Shown piece after piece: positions 1-13,800 of a DNA stretch of 64,000 bases. Numbering within the stretch: position 1 is the first letter of the stretch; every line of letters starts with the position of its first letter. This DNA comes from Parambassis ranga (Eukaryota > Chordata > Actinopteri > Ambassidae): positions 12,301,785 to 12,365,784 of the forward strand of contig NC_041035.1 in NCBI RefSeq assembly GCF_900634625.1. The letters are read 5' to 3'. The notes beneath the pieces are model-generated. The model saw nothing but the letters and a program-made list of their open reading frames with translations. It was not told where the DNA came from and ran no database searches. Both the position numbers and the translations under genes were made by a program.

Positions 1-216
1 CGTTTCCTAACCTGCAAGCAGGACGAAGAGGGGGACGGCAGCCTGGTGTTTCATCACGCACAGGATGTCATCTTGGAGGTCATCTACACTGAGCCTGTCG
101 ACCTGGCGATGGGCACGGTGGCAGAGATCAGCGGGCATCAGCTGATGAGTCTCTCCACAGTAAACGCCAAGAAGGACCCCAGCTGCAAGACCTGCAACAT
201 CAGTGTGGGACGCTAA
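1..216 (+). CDS. phyhipl: PHYHIPL C-terminal coding exon (partial)
   Basis: Frame 1 from the first base reads 71 residues and stops at TAA 214-216. The peptide contains HHAQDVILEVIY, ISGHQLMSLST and the terminal KKDPSCKTCNISVGR, which I recognise as the C-terminus of phytanoyl-CoA hydroxylase-interacting protein-like. The exon continues past the left window edge, so its acceptor and upstream exons are not visible. The family is a brain-enriched cytosolic protein with an N-terminal fibronectin type III domain; its biochemical role is poorly defined. Its position beside fam13c, tail to tail, is the same as in human 10q21, which supports PHYHIPL over the paralog PHYHIP. Confidence 0.92.
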   Translation, partial: RFLTCKQDEEGDGSLVFHHAQDVILEVIYTEPVDLAMGTVAEISGHQLMSLSTVNAKKDPSCKTCNISVGR

Positions 217-1110
217 GGAACACGCAGCATGTGCAGAGAGGGAAGGAAGGACTAGAGGTGACTGACCTCTACACTCACAAAGGAAAGTCCACATGTACTG
301 AATGAAGCAGACCAACACAATGCATGAAGCAGCAGAATTAGTAGGCTCCCAGACATGCACACCAACATATCTTCGACACTGCTCTGTAAACTGAAGAGGC
401 ATCATTCCCAAAGAATGGAGAAAAATGCAATGAAGGTAGACACACACTCACATTCATCTCCTCATCTGAAAAGTGAAAAAGTGGGGGAAAAAACAAAAAA
501 AAAAGCCACAGATCCATTCATGTATCCATCTATTCACACTGGCAAACTGACCAAACCCTTTAACAGTACTAACACAAACACAGGCTGCTTCAGTTTTCTA
601 TTTATTTTAATCCCATATTTTATTAATGCTCTTTGCCTTGTTATTATTGATAACCTATAAACGGAGTCCACACTGTGTGGACAAGGATTTTGTTGTTAAC
701 TGTCTTTTTAGAATCGTTTTGTTATTTCACAAGTGACAGAATCAGATTTTTTTTTTTACCTCCTACTAGTGGTATGGACTGGTACTACAATTTTCTAGGG
801 CTGCAGCATTGATAGTCATCTTTCTTTATACCAAAGGTATTACAAACCAGACAGATATCAAACTGCTGTGTAAACAGTTCTAATGCAACAGCCTCCAAAA
901 TGTCTCTGGTGATCATGTGTAAACTACTTGTTAATCTTAAGGAACAAAAACAGAAGCATGATGCCGTTTTGTGCAGCATGAGAATGAAAGCTGTCAGTAC
1001 CTCCACCATAGCAACCTTTTCTTCAAGTCTTATTTTACTGTAGTCAGTGGAAAGAAGGAAAGTAGAACCTTAAACTGTGTTTAGCAGAATAAATGTGGAA
1101 AAATATTTAT
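217..1110 (+). other. phyhipl: phyhipl 3'UTR with poly(A) signal
   Basis: No coding exon is visible after the phyhipl stop. The stretch is AT-rich. A canonical AATAAA lies at 1088-1093, about 870 nt after the stop, and is the best candidate cleavage signal on this strand. The ~600 bp between it and the fam13c signal at 1721-1726 separates two convergent transcripts. Confidence 0.55.
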
Positions 1111-1720
1111 TTTTATTGATACATTCATATATATCTATATATAGAAAACTATATAAACCAGAAGTGCACAATGTCACAAGCTCTGATCATTGTCAACAAT
1201 GGCATTTAGGGGGGATTAACATGCAAAAAGGGGGGGTGGGTAAACACTAATTTGACAGCAGATACAAGTTGCACTACGTTCACATATTTTCCAAGGTGAA
1301 CATGTAAATTGATTCACAACTATGGAGTTCTTGATGCATATCATAGCACAATGTAGGACTTAAACTGACATGCACAAACACTGCAGGATTGTCTCACTGA
1401 TTGCAATTAAGCGTTTTCTTTGCCAAGATAGCACTTTTCAAAAAAAACCATCAACTACGGACTAAGCGGTCCAAAAAATAGTATTCTGGCAAGAAGATTA
1501 ATTGAGTAACAAGAGTGCCATAATATACATCATTTGAAAATGACTCAAACATCGCTAACATCGAGCGCTTCATCCTTGACATACAGTAGATTTGTGCTAC
1601 ATACACTTGCTACATCAGGTTTACAATAGGATGTGTCATGTATGATAATAAGGGGGATGTGGTTTTGGGACTAAAAAAAATCTGCAGTTTCCCTGCATTT
1701 CATTCAGATTGTTCACCAGT

Positions 1721-1726
1721 TTTATT
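1721..1726 (-). other. fam13c: Candidate poly(A) signal of fam13c
   Basis: TTTATT on the + strand is AATAAA in the fam13c transcript, about 130 nt after its stop codon. More AATAAA copies on the same strand occur near 1108-1120, so a longer 3'UTR overlapping the phyhipl 3' end is also possible. A 19-nt T run (1783-1801) lies between the stop and this signal. Confidence 0.45.
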
Positions 1727-1853
1727 CATGTAAAGTGCATCCTGATAAATGAGCATGAAACAAGACCAGCTTCATGACCTACTTTTTTTTTTTTTTTTTT
1801 TAAGAAAAGATCGAGTCCTGTTAAAGTTAAATAAAAGTCCCACTGTGAGTAAC

Positions 1854-4800
1854 TCAACTTTTCTTGGTCAAATCCTGTTGTTTACTGAGCAGGGCCTCCA
1901 GTAGACGGACCTTTGCTTTCAGGTTCTTATACTGGCAGTATTCCTCCGCCATTGGTCCACGGTCCTCCTTCTGACAAGTCCTGTTAAAAACATAGAAGGA
2001 GAGAAAATGCAAACACATTTTTGTTGTTGTTTCCAAACAACCCGCAGCAGCTTCCATAACTGGTTGATAGTCCCTATGTTGCCTTACTCAGATAGCTTTG
2101 TACAGTGTGTATTGTAATGGAAAACTGACTGTATTTACTTTGAAGGACTAACATGTACAGGACGAAGGATGTGTACAGTTCAGAGCAAATGTCTATCTCT
2201 CTGTCTCTTTCTTGAGCTCTCTCTGTGCTGGTTTAACGTTACATTAGTGTGCATTACACTGTCGTACCATTACGATGGAGTTTCTTTTGTGGATGTTTTT
2301 TCTTTGTTTTTCACAAGGCATTGTTGGAAAAAAAAACAAATGTTCCAAGTTTATTAAAAGACAAAATAAAAATTCAAAAGAAGCACTTTGGACGTACTGA
2401 GTGTGATTGTTACCTGCCAGTCTGTGCGTAGAATTGGTCCTCGAAGTCTCGGAGCGCCTGGTGAATTCTGCGCTTCTCTAATCGAACCATTCTGAGATGA
2501 TCCAGTAATTCTGGTCTACATCAGGACAGAAAAAAATGTTACATCTTTTATAATGCAACTACACAACTATGACAAATGATTTACTTATCCATTGTAAGTA
2601 TATTACCCCCAGTACATAGTTTGCCATTTAGTTAGGTAAAAACTGCTGTTCTTGCCGATGGAGGTTTCGAAGAGCAGTGTCTTTAAATAAGTATCTCATA
2701 ACTCCACTTCAAAGAAACACAAGGGTCCTTATTTTAGCATAAGTGTACCTGGAAGCTTCGTGTAGTGTTGCCATGGTGATAATTTGTGGCTGGAGACTTT
2801 TCACCTCTTCCAGTGGCGACACTAGAGGTGTTTCAGGCATTTCTAGGAAATGCAGATATTGAGACTCGTCAGTTGACATACACCTGGGTGGCTTTAACCA
2901 AAGGGGCTGCTGCTTGGGACTTTGCTGCTTAGGGCGCTCTTCATCAGAGTCCTCCTCTTCCTCCTGTGCAGACACACAAAGGGGGGGTCACTGGTCTGTC
3001 TGAGCAAATCAAAAGATGGACGTAAAAACTTACTGTAATGTAACTCTTACATTCAGCCACTGGAGGGCAGAGTGGTACTTTTAAACTGAGTTGCATGAAA
3101 ATTTGTGATGTGCTACTCTAACAAAAAAAACATCTTGAATGGTTACTTACAATGGTTGTGATGACGGCTGTCGTTGCAGAGGAAAGCAGCTGCTTGAGAA
3201 CACGGTACCGATCATAGAAAGGTTTCATCAGCGTCCGTTCCTGCCTGGTACTCTGCAGACACACAGATACAAAGATAGACTGGTCATTTGTAGGAAGAAA
3301 GCAAACAGGTTTGTACACCTCTTCCAAAGTCAAATTCAAGCACTTTCAAGACCATTTTCACTAACAGCAATGGCGAATTACACACTCAAAAGAAACATGG
3401 TTCTAAAAATGTCCCCTACATTGTCACATGATTTGAAGAAAGACTGGTTGGTTACAATTTGTCCTGCATATTCCTATTTTAAGCATCATAAAAGAAGTAA
3501 CAAATAATTTTTTATGGTGCTGGTCTTGATGTGGGTTAGAGGACACACAAGCACATTCTTATACAAAAAATATTTTTCTCCCTACATTTGTTTGATCATA
3601 ACATTGGAAACAATTTATCATGTATTTTAAAAAAGTGTTTGCTATGTATTTTCATTTTTGTTATAACTTGAAAATACAACATTAAAATTTCAAGCACTGT
3701 ACAAACCCTGAGAGAAGCAAAAAGACAAAGAGAAATCATCGGAGCTCGTCTTACCGGCCGGCCGTGCAGATTCTCAAAGTACAGCAAACACTTCTGCATG
3801 CTGGTCTTCTCCATGCTCATCTGAAAGTGGGACATCTCCTGTACAGACACAGTGAGTTACTGTTTAACAGGTAATGTCACAGGCAATCTGACCTGTAAAT
3901 GTACAGTGATTTGTGGTGAGTCTGTTTCGTTACACTAACCTTAATGCTGTCAGGCAGGCCCAGCTCTCGTCGTCTTTCTTTCAGCCTGTTGGTTATAATA
4001 TTGACGGTTTCCTCTACTGTTGGCTTAGTGTTGCTGTTGTTGTTAAGTTGCTGCAGCTCAGTTCCTATGGGCACAGCTTCCCTCTGCTCTATGTTAGTCC
4101 TACATGGTTCATGTGCAGAGTATAATCCTACGAGACCTTCAGATTGTCTCAGCATCATTTCTGTAGAGAAGATATGACCAAGTCAGACAAAAAGCAGGCC
4201 GAATATATATTTGTAATATGTACTTTACTTGACACATCTCCTCCTCTACATTTACACATTGCACTGCCAAGATGTGTTGTCCTCTTTCCTTTCTTTCCTG
4301 CCCAATCTATTTGCCTCCTAACGCTCTTGCCTCTTGCCCCCTGGACCAGGGCTGGCTTTACACATATACCTTTAACTCAGATTTTTGTGTCAATCTCATC
4401 TACACAGTGAAGCTCAAACATCCCAAACAAGTAAGTAACACTGACTTCTAGTAAAGCTCCAATAACTTCTTTCTTTTCTTTGTGTGTGTGTGTTCATGGT
4501 TATATAACTGACCTTTAAGCTGCTTGCGACTCTTGATGAGCTCCTTCATCAGTCTGGCCACTTCAGGATGTGCTGTCTTGTCATTATGTGCAGGCTAAAA
4601 AAAGACAAACTCATCACTAACACAGCCTTACTGGAGCCAAGTCTTTTAACTCTGTCTCCTGGTCTCCAGGTGTGTGTGTATGTATATATGTGTGAATGAT
4701 GATTATTAGCACTGTTAATCAGGTGGTTACAGATCCATTGTGCAACATATTGTATTTTTGTCCTATGTACCAGTAGAGGGAGTACTTCAACCTGGTTATC

Positions 4801-7800
4801 ATCAGCAGCATCAGTTTAGAACTTCGTTTCACAAAATAAAATTATATGATAAAAAATATCTCCTATGCTTCTGCAAGGAACTTAAAACTTGTATGACAAA
4901 AAATCCAGTGTCTGATTTCCTCTCTCACCTTGTAGTGCTTCTCCTGCTCAAAGCGCTCCTCAAAACGGCGGATTCGTTTTCTGAGTGCGTGGATGTGTCT
5001 GTTGAGCATTGAGATGGTCACAGAACCGTCTTCTGGCTCGGTATGGACACTACAGCGAGCCCTGCAGGCAGAAAGCACACATACAGTATGTCTGCTTGAA
5101 ATGTTTACATATACATATTCAGAAATTTCAGCATTCTACATCTGTAACACATGGTCAGTGCATCAAATTTGCCTTACATGCGTATGTGCTGTGAGCATGG
5201 TGGAGATGGAGCTGTGTCTGGGTCTAGGTTGTAGCGCTGGCTGTGGCTGAGGTTGGGGCAACGTGGCGAGGGAACGGGGCAGTCATTTGTTGTAAAACGA
5301 GAGAGGAGTGGGCTGGCGTTGGAGTCCGGTGGACTCGGCAGTGGGTCTTCTCCCGAAAGCTCATCAGAATAAGTAGCAGTGGAGAGGTTAGGACTGGACT
5401 CCAGTAAAGACGGTGATGGGCTTTGCACTGCATGAAAAAGAACAACATAATAATATAAATAAAATACTGACTCCAAATCTGATAATTATGACTATATCTT
5501 TTCTGTATGTGTTAAATAAATCTGGAAGATGGAACAAAAAGCAAATATATAAACAGGAGTAAGAATGGACAGAGTGAGCCCAAACAAGAAAACACAGAAG
5601 TAAAAAAAAAAAAACCTTTTCTTTATTAAACCTATCCACATCTAACTTCTTAATTGGTCAGTCATCTACATTATATTTTTAGCACTTTTTAAATTTTGTC
5701 ATAGAAAAACTATAATGCATTGTTTGCTAGATGTACAAATACCAGTAGCTGTGATGTGATGCAACAAATCAGCATTGAACCTCACTGCACAGTTAATTAT
5801 TAAGAAACGACACACCCAGCTGTGGGAAATTATAAACCTTAAACCTCGTTGTCAAGATTTATTGACTGTAATATGCACACAAAGGACTCACAGAAGCCAG
5901 GGTGGTGTTCTAAATGACAGCAAACATGATTTGAGGTGATACTACAAATAGACCCACTAATACAGTATGTATTAGTGGCTTATGGCTTTCCCACTGAGGT
6001 TGTGGTTTTTAAGCTAAAAATACTGCACTGATTTGAACTGTGGTTTGAATAATACCATCTTTCACTCACATTTTTTTACAACATCCACAGTTTAGACTAT
6101 TATCACCTTACTGTAATTGCCTTACCGGGTGATGAGTCGAAAGCGGGCTGATCCAGAGCAGGTGGTGATGCTGGTGAGTGAAGGAGCAGCTTGTGGGTCA
6201 AATAAAAGCCCTGCACTTCAGCAGAGAGTGGCTGCTGCTGAGCAGGTAGGTTTTCCTGAGCTTTGGGGTCTTCTGGTGTTGGCAGGGGTCCCATGTCAGC
6301 CTCTAGGGCTTGTAGCTTGAGGGAAGGGCTCTGGAAACAAAAGCAGAACATGGCTTCAGGGTTGCAGACTGGAAGAAACAGGAAGACGTCAGAGAGAAGC
6401 GTCGTCGCTCAGATGAAGGGAGTCCTGTAAATTAGGCTGTGAATCTTGAGAAGTTCTGTAAAATCATCCTGCACTCTTCTCATCCAGATTGTGGTTAGGC
6501 AAAGAGTTGCAGGTAAAAGTAAGATGAGTGGTTCCTTTGTCTTCTTAAGGAAGATGCAAGTCAAAAGGCACGAGAAAGACTCTTCTCCAGTGTACACAAA
6601 ATAAGGCTACTGTTCAGTTACTAAGGGAGATAGTAATGATGAATCCTCCAAGCTGCATATGAGAGGTGGAGCGCATTTTCAGAAACAGAAATGGATTTTC
6701 CGCTGCTGTAGCTCCCCTCTGGTCTAAAAAAAGGCTAGTCAGTCAGCCAAGCTCTCCACCAGCTAGACGTGAATCCTTTTGTCAGTCATTGGAGATGCAC
6801 CAGCATCTAGCGTGGGATCCCTGATGAGCAACACACTGCAATTCCATTAACAGTGTCATTCCCGGTTCACCTAATCTGCACGTTTGTGGGTGCACGTAGG
6901 AGTACAAGAATACGTAAATCCCTGAAGAGAATCCCTACATCCACATGGTTTCTCCTCTGACCGGCATTCCCGAGACTTCTGTCGCTGAACTGCCTCCACA
7001 TGGATTATTCATCATGCACGGAAGAAAGGGGGCGGCAGGAATACCGCTCATGTCATTACGTGTGGTGTGGGTGTGTGGGTGTGTGTGTGTGCTAGGGTGG
7101 AGTGAGGTATTGTATATGACGAGGCGTTGCCATAGCAACGTTGTCAGGCTGAGGTATGGAGTCTATTTGATGAAGCTGCCAGGAGTCACGTAGCTGTTTG
7201 ACTCTGTGCGTGTGTCTGTGTGCGAGTGGGCGTGTAGGATTCTGACGCTGTTATGTCGAGTAAGCAACAACTAAATATTTTGAAGAGGCTGGAATATAAA
7301 GCAGATACATTTTGGGTATTTATTTAGGCGTTCTGACACCAATTTCACCATCATCATCATCATCATCAAGAGCAGCAGCACATAAAGGCTTGGCTTCTTT
7401 CTCACCCTCCTCGGCAGTTCATTCACAAAAAAAAGCACTGCTGTGTGCGTCACACAGAGGCGGTGGAAGGTGGGGAGAAGCAGTGAGGCTATTATTACTA
7501 AAGTAAATCACCCACAGGCAGGCAAACTCACACCTACAAATACACATACAGGTGTGGACATAAATACACACACACACAGACAACCATGGAGGATTCAGCC
7601 GTGCCAGCATCAGACACCCCTATGTTAATGTGCGCATCTAAGACAGAGTGAAAGCAGAACTTACGTCACAGCTGCCGTTTCTGCCTCTGCAATCAATGTG
7701 TCTGTCAGGAGAACCACTACATCCTCCTCCTCCTTCTTTAACCCTCTGAAAGAACAGACAGCATTAACAAGTGAAGAAGTCTTATTCTTGACACAAAAAA

Positions 7801-10800
7801 TGAAGGCAAACACAAATGGGAGATAATGGATTATTTTCATTTTTGCACCAGACAAGTTTATATTGATCTTTTATTTATCTGTATATATTGTCTGCTCCAG
7901 GAATTTAACCGAACCTTATTATCAATGTGAATCTTTGTTTTTGCACTAAAATCTTAGATGAGCTGACTAAAATGTTCTTCTGCTTTTCTTCTATCTCTGT
8001 AAAGCACTGTGGTTAGTAGTTTATTGATGTGCTCTATACATGAATTCACTTGACTACAGATGTGGAGGCTTGGCGATAACAGGATGATTGTATGGTTGTG
8101 AAAGGGTAGTGTTTAAAAGAGTAAAAAGGCCTGCTTACCTTCCACTCAGACACTGAAGTGTTATCTTCTGTCTTGCTCACTACGCAGTACACAAGACTGA
8201 AAAACAGGATTTTAGGCAAACTGAATACAATTGCAATGATATTAATACTAATTAATTCCTGCCTCCCCTTGTAAAATTAATGTAAATCAGATAATACTGG
8301 GCCTATGAAACTAAAAACCTGTTCCCACTAGGTGGCGCTATGGCTGTTAGAGTACAGTGGCAGATAAATGTCATACTCTTATCTGTAACGTTTGGAGGAC
8401 CTTAGACCAACAGTCACTAAGTTATAGCCACCAAGACCATTTCTGTTAGAAATACATCCTGTTTTATGATGAAGGGTCATGTTTGCAGCATCGCCATGGC
8501 CACTCAGTGTGACGACTTAAGCTTTTGCCCATCAATGTCTTGAGAGCAATCTGACCAGATTTCAAGCTGATCAGATTATTTCCCTAGAAGGAGTTTCATC
8601 CAATAGGATGTGTGTGAAAGGATAATCTCACATTTTCAAAATGGTGAAAGTCCTTCCTGGAACCAAATTGCATTATAAGGGTCACTGCTGGCCACACCCT
8701 TTCTTGGAGACAGTGAAACTGAATTCTGGGGATAGTGTGTTGAGTTTTTGAATACATGCCTTCTTAAGTAAAAAAGATGAATAATGAAGATAACTCCTTG
8801 CATTTCAATAGGGCCTTTGCACTGCTGCCAGTGCTTGGGGCCTAATAAACATAAAATCATATCAAACGATGAAAAACTGTCAGTGTTTCTGTAAAAGCTC
8901 TCATTCTCCCTCCCTTGTCACGGTCCATGTGACTTAAATAAAACACCCATTGTGCACTGTCTGTAATCAGTGCTGTGTCAGATCTGCTCACAAACAAAAC
9001 TACCTAGCTCTCTGTGCAGCTTAGTGGCCAGCGGGTCTTCTGGCACTGCCATTAAGGTTAGGGCTTATTCCTGTCTGACATTAATGAGGCATAACTGAGA
9101 TGACCCGTCGTCCGGCTCTGCAGAGACAGCACAAACAAAAAGTCAGCATCAATGCTATGTCGATCTAATCTAGCTTGTTGGTCGGCTCCACGTGAGCCCC
9201 TGTGGCAACTCAGTGTTATTTGGACTGGAATCACATCAAAACTATGACTGTAAGCAGTACACTGCTCTGATAACCTACTTCTCAGCTGACTGCAGGCTTA
9301 GAGATGAACTGAACAGAGAGGTGCAGGGACACAATGTAACACGTGTAGCACCAAAAACAGTCAAATAATATAAATATAATCGTTTATCTTTGTTTTTTCT
9401 GATTGTTTGTGTGATTCCTAAAATGTTAATGAAGATGACAAAAAAATATTTAGATCCACTGTCATATTGTGTATAGTGTTCTAAATAGTCTGACAGGTTA
9501 TAAAACAGAACAAAGCAGAAACAAACAAGGCAAAACACAAGTTCAGCAAAGATGTCATCTTGTATTGTCTTCATGTAGGAGCTTTGCTCTCACCTCTCTG
9601 TGTGCTGCTCAGCATCTGTAGGAGCCTGAAAAACAGTTCAATCCATGTCATACAATGTTCTTTACACATAATTAGTTAAGTTTGAGAATTGTGCCACAAA
9701 AAAGAAATACAGCTAAAACTCTAGCAATGGCTGATAAATTAATTTTCACAGCTAAAAATAGTGAAAAAATAGAAACAAGAATATAAAAGGCTAAGTGAGG
9801 AAAAACCAACAGGACGCACCACTGAACAGCTGTCTATGAGGGAGGGCGAGGGTGCCGTTCTATCTTTGCTTATTTCTTCCTCTTTTGACATGAAGCTGAA
9901 CCACGGCATCTGTGAGAAAATCCTGTTGATATGAAAAACAATCATTAAACTGCACATAATTTCTATAATATTTTATTTTATTAAGTGTCTGAACATTTAA
10001 AAAAGGCAGATGAAGAATCAGAAGCACAAATCTTTCCTATTATCTCATAATGATGTGATCAGGTATGACACTGCTGTCAAATACTTTAAGAATATCGTCT
10101 GTGTGTGGGGACAAAGAGAAGACATTCACCCCTGTGTGGTACACTCCATCTCCGGTAACTCCCCCTCAACGCTGTGAGATGGTCCGCTCTGTGGATGTCG
10201 CTCTGGCGGGTCAGTGGGGCACGATGGCACACAGCCTGTCTCTGTACTTTTACTTGCCTCCTTCAGAACCTTCTGGTCTGCAACCAGCTTCTGAATGTCA
10301 GCACTGACGTCAGAGCTGAAGTCACAACCCTGTATCACCGTGTCAGGTCTGTGAGGAGACAAAACAGGAGGGAGGGAGAGAAAAAGAGAGAGTGAGACAG
10401 ATGGAGGAGATGAGGAAGAAGGACAACCTATTTCTAAGGAGGCACCTTTTATAAAGTAATGGCTGTATTCCTGGTCGATGGTGTGGGGGACAGTGTTTAT
10501 ATGTAAACTGATTGCTGTCTCGTTTCCTCCTGATTTTTCGCTATAGCTTAATTTGTCTTCCACCCTTTTCCTACTGTCTCATTTTCTTCAGATTCTATAC
10601 ATAAAAAATATGGCTATTTTTCAAAGGTAAAGAGGTAAAACTAAAACACACACACATAAACTGGTGTACAAAATCCAGAATTAGTAGTGTGTACCTGTTG
10701 CATTGTAATCTGACAATACAACAATGCAGGCTTTGTAAAAGGTACTTATCTCTTGTAAGTGGGGTGTTTTTATAAGGTGAGAAAAGGACAGTGACAATAA

Positions 10801-13800
10801 AAAATACATTGAAAAAAAATCGCACCTCTGTGTTTTTAGCAGTAGTGCAATAAAAAACAAATCATTAATTGTATTAATATTTATAATACAGGGTTTACAA
10901 AAGTTAGGTTTGTAAAAAAAATCCCTTAAAACATGCAATGCCTCAAGAGAACCAACATCCAAAGCAACAAATACACCTGATCTACCAAATAAAGTACTAT
11001 TCAGTCAACAACATCCACACAAATCAAAGTAAATCACCATGTTAGTCACTGCTTCTCAAACCACAGACATGAGTGAGAATACCTCACTCAGAGTCGAATG
11101 TACGTATATACTATACGTACACTCGACTCTGCTCAAAGCAAATGATCATCTGAGTCTAAGATGATGTTGCATTAGCTCACTCACTTGCGCAGGACTGTAG
11201 ATCCATGGTTGTTGCTATTGATGCTGAAGCAGATGAGACAAGAAAACATCCTTTTGCCAAAATTCGTAAACTTACAGCAGTCTAACTAGGACCCAGACTA
11301 CATGTGATAAGACAACAGCCTGCTGCTCTGGAGGGATGCAGATAGACATAACAAAAATAGAGCACAGATGATGAGCTCCTAACGGTCACGTGTGACACCC
11401 AAAGGCAGAAAGTTGACCCCGCCCACTTCAATTACCCATGACCGCGCACACTTGTGTGCAGGCAGCACATCAGACACACACAGATATGGACTCAGTCATA
11501 TTTAGGGTCAACAGCTCCAGTTTTAGCAGCATGGGCGAAAGTAGGCCAGAATGGCTAGCATGAGAAAGAATACACAAATATCATGTCCAGAGGAGTTCAT
11601 ATGATGACACTGGAACAGATAAGAATTACTAAAGAGACTTCAATACTTATTTCAAAAACCATCACTTGATAGAAAAGATTTAAATGGGTATCGGGCAACA
11701 AACCTTATACAACATAGTGTCTATTTCTTGACCTAAATCTTAGGCTCTTTCCAAACTAGATGAAAAAACAAGATGCATGGGCTGTTATTTGAAAGTATTA
11801 CAGTAGTAAAATAGCTCACTGAAAACATGTTATCCTTTTCTTCTGGGATGTAATCTGTATATTGAAAAAAAAAACATGAAAGTAATCAGACACACTGTCT
11901 AGACATTGTTAATGTGGTAAATGACTGTTCTAGCTGGAAACAGCTGAAATATCTACATGGGTGTACAGAGGCCCATTTCCAGCAACCATCACTTCTGTGT
12001 TCTAATGGTAGGTTACATTGTGTTAGCTAATCATGTTAAATGACTAATTGATGATTAGAAAAACTTTGTGCAATTATGTTAGCACAGCTGAAAACTGTTG
12101 TGCTGATCAGAGAAGCTATAAAACCGGCCTGGTGACCCCAGACTTTTGGACGTTAGTGTACATTACAAGCAATATGGACTGTGATTGAAGTGGGAAGCTT
12201 AGAGGTCCAGACAAGGCCAGACGGCACGGCATGCAAATGTCAGACATATTTACAGAAAGTCTCACGTCACAGTCTCCCTGGTGTCACAGCCAATAAGCCA
12301 AAAAGATAAAGTAAACAGCAAAACCATAAAAAAATGTGAACACGCATTTTGAATTTATGCTTTAGTAAAAAATACATTTTTACTCCCTGCTGTCATTCAA
12401 ATTTGAATCATTTATTTGAAGAAATTGGACTTGCAATACTAAAGAGGAAAAAGCTGTGCACATTAGATGTGAAATAACAGCCAGCTGGAATGATACAGCA
12501 TTTTATGCCTCCAGAACAGATGAGAGTGGGAAGCTGTTTATGAAAAATTGACATTTGTTTCCCCTCTGAAGGCTCAAAAACAAACACTTTGATAACTTGA
12601 CATAAAAACGGCTTGATGCAGCTTTTACTTGAAGCTCGTCAGTGACAGATTTTACAGCTCAAGAGTCTAATATCTGTAGAAGTGTTGCCATGTGTCCATG
12701 TTGTATGAAATGATTTGATGATGTGTCTACAGAGGGTGCCTAATCCTGGGATAAGAACTCCACACTGAAATAATCATTCTACACAGGTTAAGCTTTTCCT
12801 GCTTGGGGGTAAATGAAGGTATTACTTTCGTGTCTGGCTTTATTAAACAGGGTGGGGACAATCTGACAAACACAAAAAGCAATTTTCTGGTAGGAACCTG
12901 GATGACTGCTGTGAAAATAAAAGCTAAATAAAAAAGATGTGTGTGCTGCTATGCTAAACAGACCTGGTGACTCAAAACACAAACAAAATGCACATTTTGT
13001 ACCACCTGCTCAGCAAAATCTACAGCTGACTCCTCTTTAAATTGGCACAAGTGGGTAGCTTTAAGAACACAAAGCTTTTATTTAGAATCTTAACCTAAAC
13101 TCCACTGTGGGTGTCCTTTTACTATTACAAAGTAAACAGACAAAACAAACAGTTGTTTTTATCCTAAATGGATTCAAGTGTAGCCCCCATCCTTCAACAG
13201 AGACAGATACTAGACATGCATCTGTACTCAAATTCATTAGTTATAAAAATAATCAGCAAGTGGACACATGAAAGCTGTGTTGCATGCTGAACAGGGAAGG
13301 ACAAACACAAAAAACAGATTAGGGTAATTTAATGTCTGGATTGCAGCCTTGCAGCAACCTACATTCACAATTTAAAAATAGAAAATAACAACACTAGCCT
13401 TCAAGTTTCCAACAAACAGATGGCTGTTAGCATGTAGATGATGTCTGCCATTATTCCTGCTTGTTCTAACAGCAAAACAGAGATGCTGTACAGGCAGTAT
13501 AACTTACTCAAGTTGACTACGGACATTCAGTGTGGAAGTTTCTGTGCAGAGGTGTTCCTCTGGAGCCAACATCTTCTAAAAACCTCATTTAAAAAGTCAC
13601 TTTCTCCACAGCTTAACATATGCTATAGATATCAAAAGAGAAATCAAAAAGCTGGCTACTGAATAAATGAAAGATTGCACTTAAATCTGTAGATGTTTTC
13701 ACAACCATGTCACAGCACTAAATGCATGTTGGGTTAGACTCATTCAGAGCATCAGATTCACATTGATTAGACTTTACAATGTGTGACAAAGTGGTTCCAA

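Noticed and set aside
1783..1801. Poly-T tract as a retrogene tail
   Set aside because: No processed gene body or target duplication beside it; it is a simple homopolymer in the fam13c 3'UTR.
9083..9120. Possible extra fam13c exon (acceptor TCTGCAG|AGCCGG, donor AAT|GTCAG)
   Set aside because: Either frame breaks the phase between exons 9594-9625 and 8139-8196, which join cleanly without it.
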